DNA of 64,000 nt from DAHUYF01 sp963838385. Its GTDB lineage: Bacteria > Pseudomonadota > Alphaproteobacteria > ATCC43930 > CGMCC-115725. Numbering within the stretch: position 1 is the first letter of the stretch; each line of letters starts with the position of its first letter. The notes under the pieces were generated by a model. It searched no databases. It was not told where the DNA came from and worked only from the letters and a program-made list of their open reading frames with translations. A program made the position numbers and the translations under genes. Of the stretch, positions 62,963-64,000 are shown in pieces. Location of the stretch: the NCBI GenBank assembly GCA_963838385.1, contig CAWIRE010000001.1, forward strand, positions 744,001 through 808,000, in the 5' to 3' direction.

Positions 62963-64000
62963 TCAGCTCTGATCGGCGCCGGTGAGCGCGTCTTCGGCGA
63001 CGACGCGGTTGCGGCCGGTGCGCTTGGCCTGATAGAGCGAGTCGTCGGCGCGCCGCACGGTCTGCAGCAGCTGCTCGCCGGGGCGATAGCAGCTGACGCC
63101 GATCGACAGCGTGATGCTGCCGAAATCGTCGCCGGTGTTCTTGCGCACGATGCGGCGGCGGGTGATGGTCTTGCGGATCTGGTTGGCGAGCCCGACGGCA
63201 TCGGTGAGCCGGGTCTGCGGCAGGATGATGGCGAATTCCTCGCCGCCATAGCGCGCCGGCGTGTCGCGGCCCTTGACGCTGTCGGTGAGCGTGCGCGCCA
63301 CGAGGCGCAGCACCTGGTCGCCGAGCTGATGGCCGTAGGTGTCGTTGAACTGCTTGAAATGGTCGATGTCGGCGATGAGGAGACAGAGCGGCTCGCCGCT
63401 CTCCATTGCGTCGCGCGCCGATTCGCGCAGCCGGCTGTCGAAGAATTTGCGGTTGGGAATGCCGGTGAGCGCGTCGGTCAGCGCCTCGCGTCGCACCACC
63501 TCGAGGTTCTGCCGGAGCTCGGCGATCTCGCCGGAGGAGGCGTTCAGCCGGTCCTCGAGGCTGCGGTTGCGCTCGGCCATGCGCTGCGTCTCGAGGATGA
63601 GGCCCGAGACCAGCGCGCGCATGTCCTGGTCGCCCGGCGCGCCGCCCATCTCGCTGGAATACTGGTCGAGGGTCTTGCCGAAGGCATCGGCGTCGCCGCT
63701 CGCCGATTTGACGTAGCGCATGACCTGATCGACGGCATATTGCAGCCGGCCGCCGGTCTCATCCAGCAGGTTGAAGTGCCGGCCGGTATCGCAAAATCGG
63801 TTATAAAGCTCGGCATTGAGCGCCGGGGTGAATTCCTGGTTGTTCGACATCAGGATGTCGAGGGTGCGCTTCAGCTCCGGCAGCAGGCCGGTGGCATAGG
63901 CGTACCAGACGGCAAAGTTCTCCGGCGTGGGCGGCACCTCATGGGCGAACATGCCGGTGAGCGCCACCTCGGAAAAACCCTTTGCCTGCCTGAAATCGTT
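62963..64000 (-). CDS. GGDEF diguanylate cyclase, 5' end beyond window
   Basis: At least 345 residues. The C-terminal GGDEF domain (about 170-330 of the visible part) has DALTGIPNRKFFDSRL, LLIADIDHFKQFNDTYGHQL and the active-site loop ARYGGEEFAIILP, which meets the requirements for making c-di-GMP. No allosteric RxxD motif is evident before the active site. The N-terminal region (HEVPPTPENFAVWYAYATGL) is helical with a coiled coil (LEDRLNASSGEIAELRQNLE) and is probably a dimerisation or sensory part. The frame stays open to the right edge past the GTG at 63967, reading NDFRQAKGFSEVALTGMF, so the true start lies outside. Confidence 0.93.
   Translation of the reverse strand, partial: NDFRQAKGFSEVALTGMFAHEVPPTPENFAVWYAYATGLLPELKRTLDILMSNNQEFTPALNAELYNRFCDTGRHFNLLDETGGRLQYAVDQVMRYVKSASGDADAFGKTLDQYSSEMGGAPGDQDMRALVSGLILETQRMAERNRSLEDRLNASSGEIAELRQNLEVVRREALTDALTGIPNRKFFDSRLRESARDAMESGEPLCLLIADIDHFKQFNDTYGHQLGDQVLRLVARTLTDSVKGRDTPARYGGEEFAIILPQTRLTDAVGLANQIRKTITRRRIVRKNTGDDFGSITLSIGVSCYRPGEQLLQTVRRADDSLYQAKRTGRNRVVAEDALTGADQS

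Noticed and set aside
1..64000. CRISPR arrays, tRNA genes, insertion sequences, prophage or toxin-antitoxin pairs.
   Set aside because: I looked for phased repeats, cloverleaf-like segments, transposase motifs and small paired ORFs and found none that hold up.

Overview
The window is a GC-rich (roughly 70 %) chromosomal segment of an alphaproteobacterium, probably Rhodospirillales or a near relative. I infer this from the gene order rnpB, mraZ to ftsZ, lpxC, bamD, recN, ligA, from the DNPR (meso-diaminopimelate) motif in MurE, and from the family types of the accessory genes. It reads as ordinary core and near-core chromosome. I see no prophage, insertion sequence, CRISPR array or tRNA.

Layout. 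1-7939 (minus) is a GlgE-type alpha-glucan operon: glgE (carrying an extra, intact-looking N-terminal GH13 domain), a trehalose synthase/maltokinase fusion, and glgB, which runs off the left edge. Together they can turn trehalose into branched glucan. 8181-10740 holds a DUF2188 protein, a short anti-sigma-like protein converging on an ECF sigma gene, and an OmpR-type response regulator diverging from it. 10805-16287 (minus) holds a YihY/BrkB membrane protein, a fused HyuA/HyuB 5-oxoprolinase-like enzyme and a HAD hydrolase. 16380-21667 holds an acidic hypothetical protein, a TPR-sulfotransferase, a DTW-domain tRNA-modifying enzyme on the minus strand, a DUF445 membrane protein and a peptidoglycan amidase.

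21698-22077 is RNase P RNA. It is followed by the complete division and cell-wall cluster on the plus strand: mraZ, rsmH, ftsL, ftsI, murE, murF, mraY, murD, ftsW, murG, murC, murB, ddl, ftsQ, ftsA, ftsZ. Most of these genes overlap their neighbour by a few bases, so they should form one transcription unit. It is preceded by a 10-bp-phased CCCA array that looks like the MraZ operator and followed by a strong terminator after ftsZ. A Ser/Thr-rich protein of unknown function separates ftsZ from lpxC; then come bamD, recN and ligA.

47608-56390 is mixed: a 2-oxoglutarate oxygenase relative lacking its proximal metal ligands, cytochrome b561, aminopeptidase P, DUF1127, a cation-diffusion facilitator, a Kef-type antiporter, an FAD monooxygenase and a VOC protein. 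56437-61547 (minus) is a uvrD/pcrA, DUF2817, prmA, uppP unit. The right end has an SLC13-like permease and a GGDEF diguanylate cyclase that is cut by the edge.

Data quality. At least twelve single-base frameshifts (eleven apparent insertions, one deletion) interrupt otherwise conserved genes, including essential ones (ftsI, bamD). I read these as sequence errors and annotate the genes as whole loci with the frame change noted.
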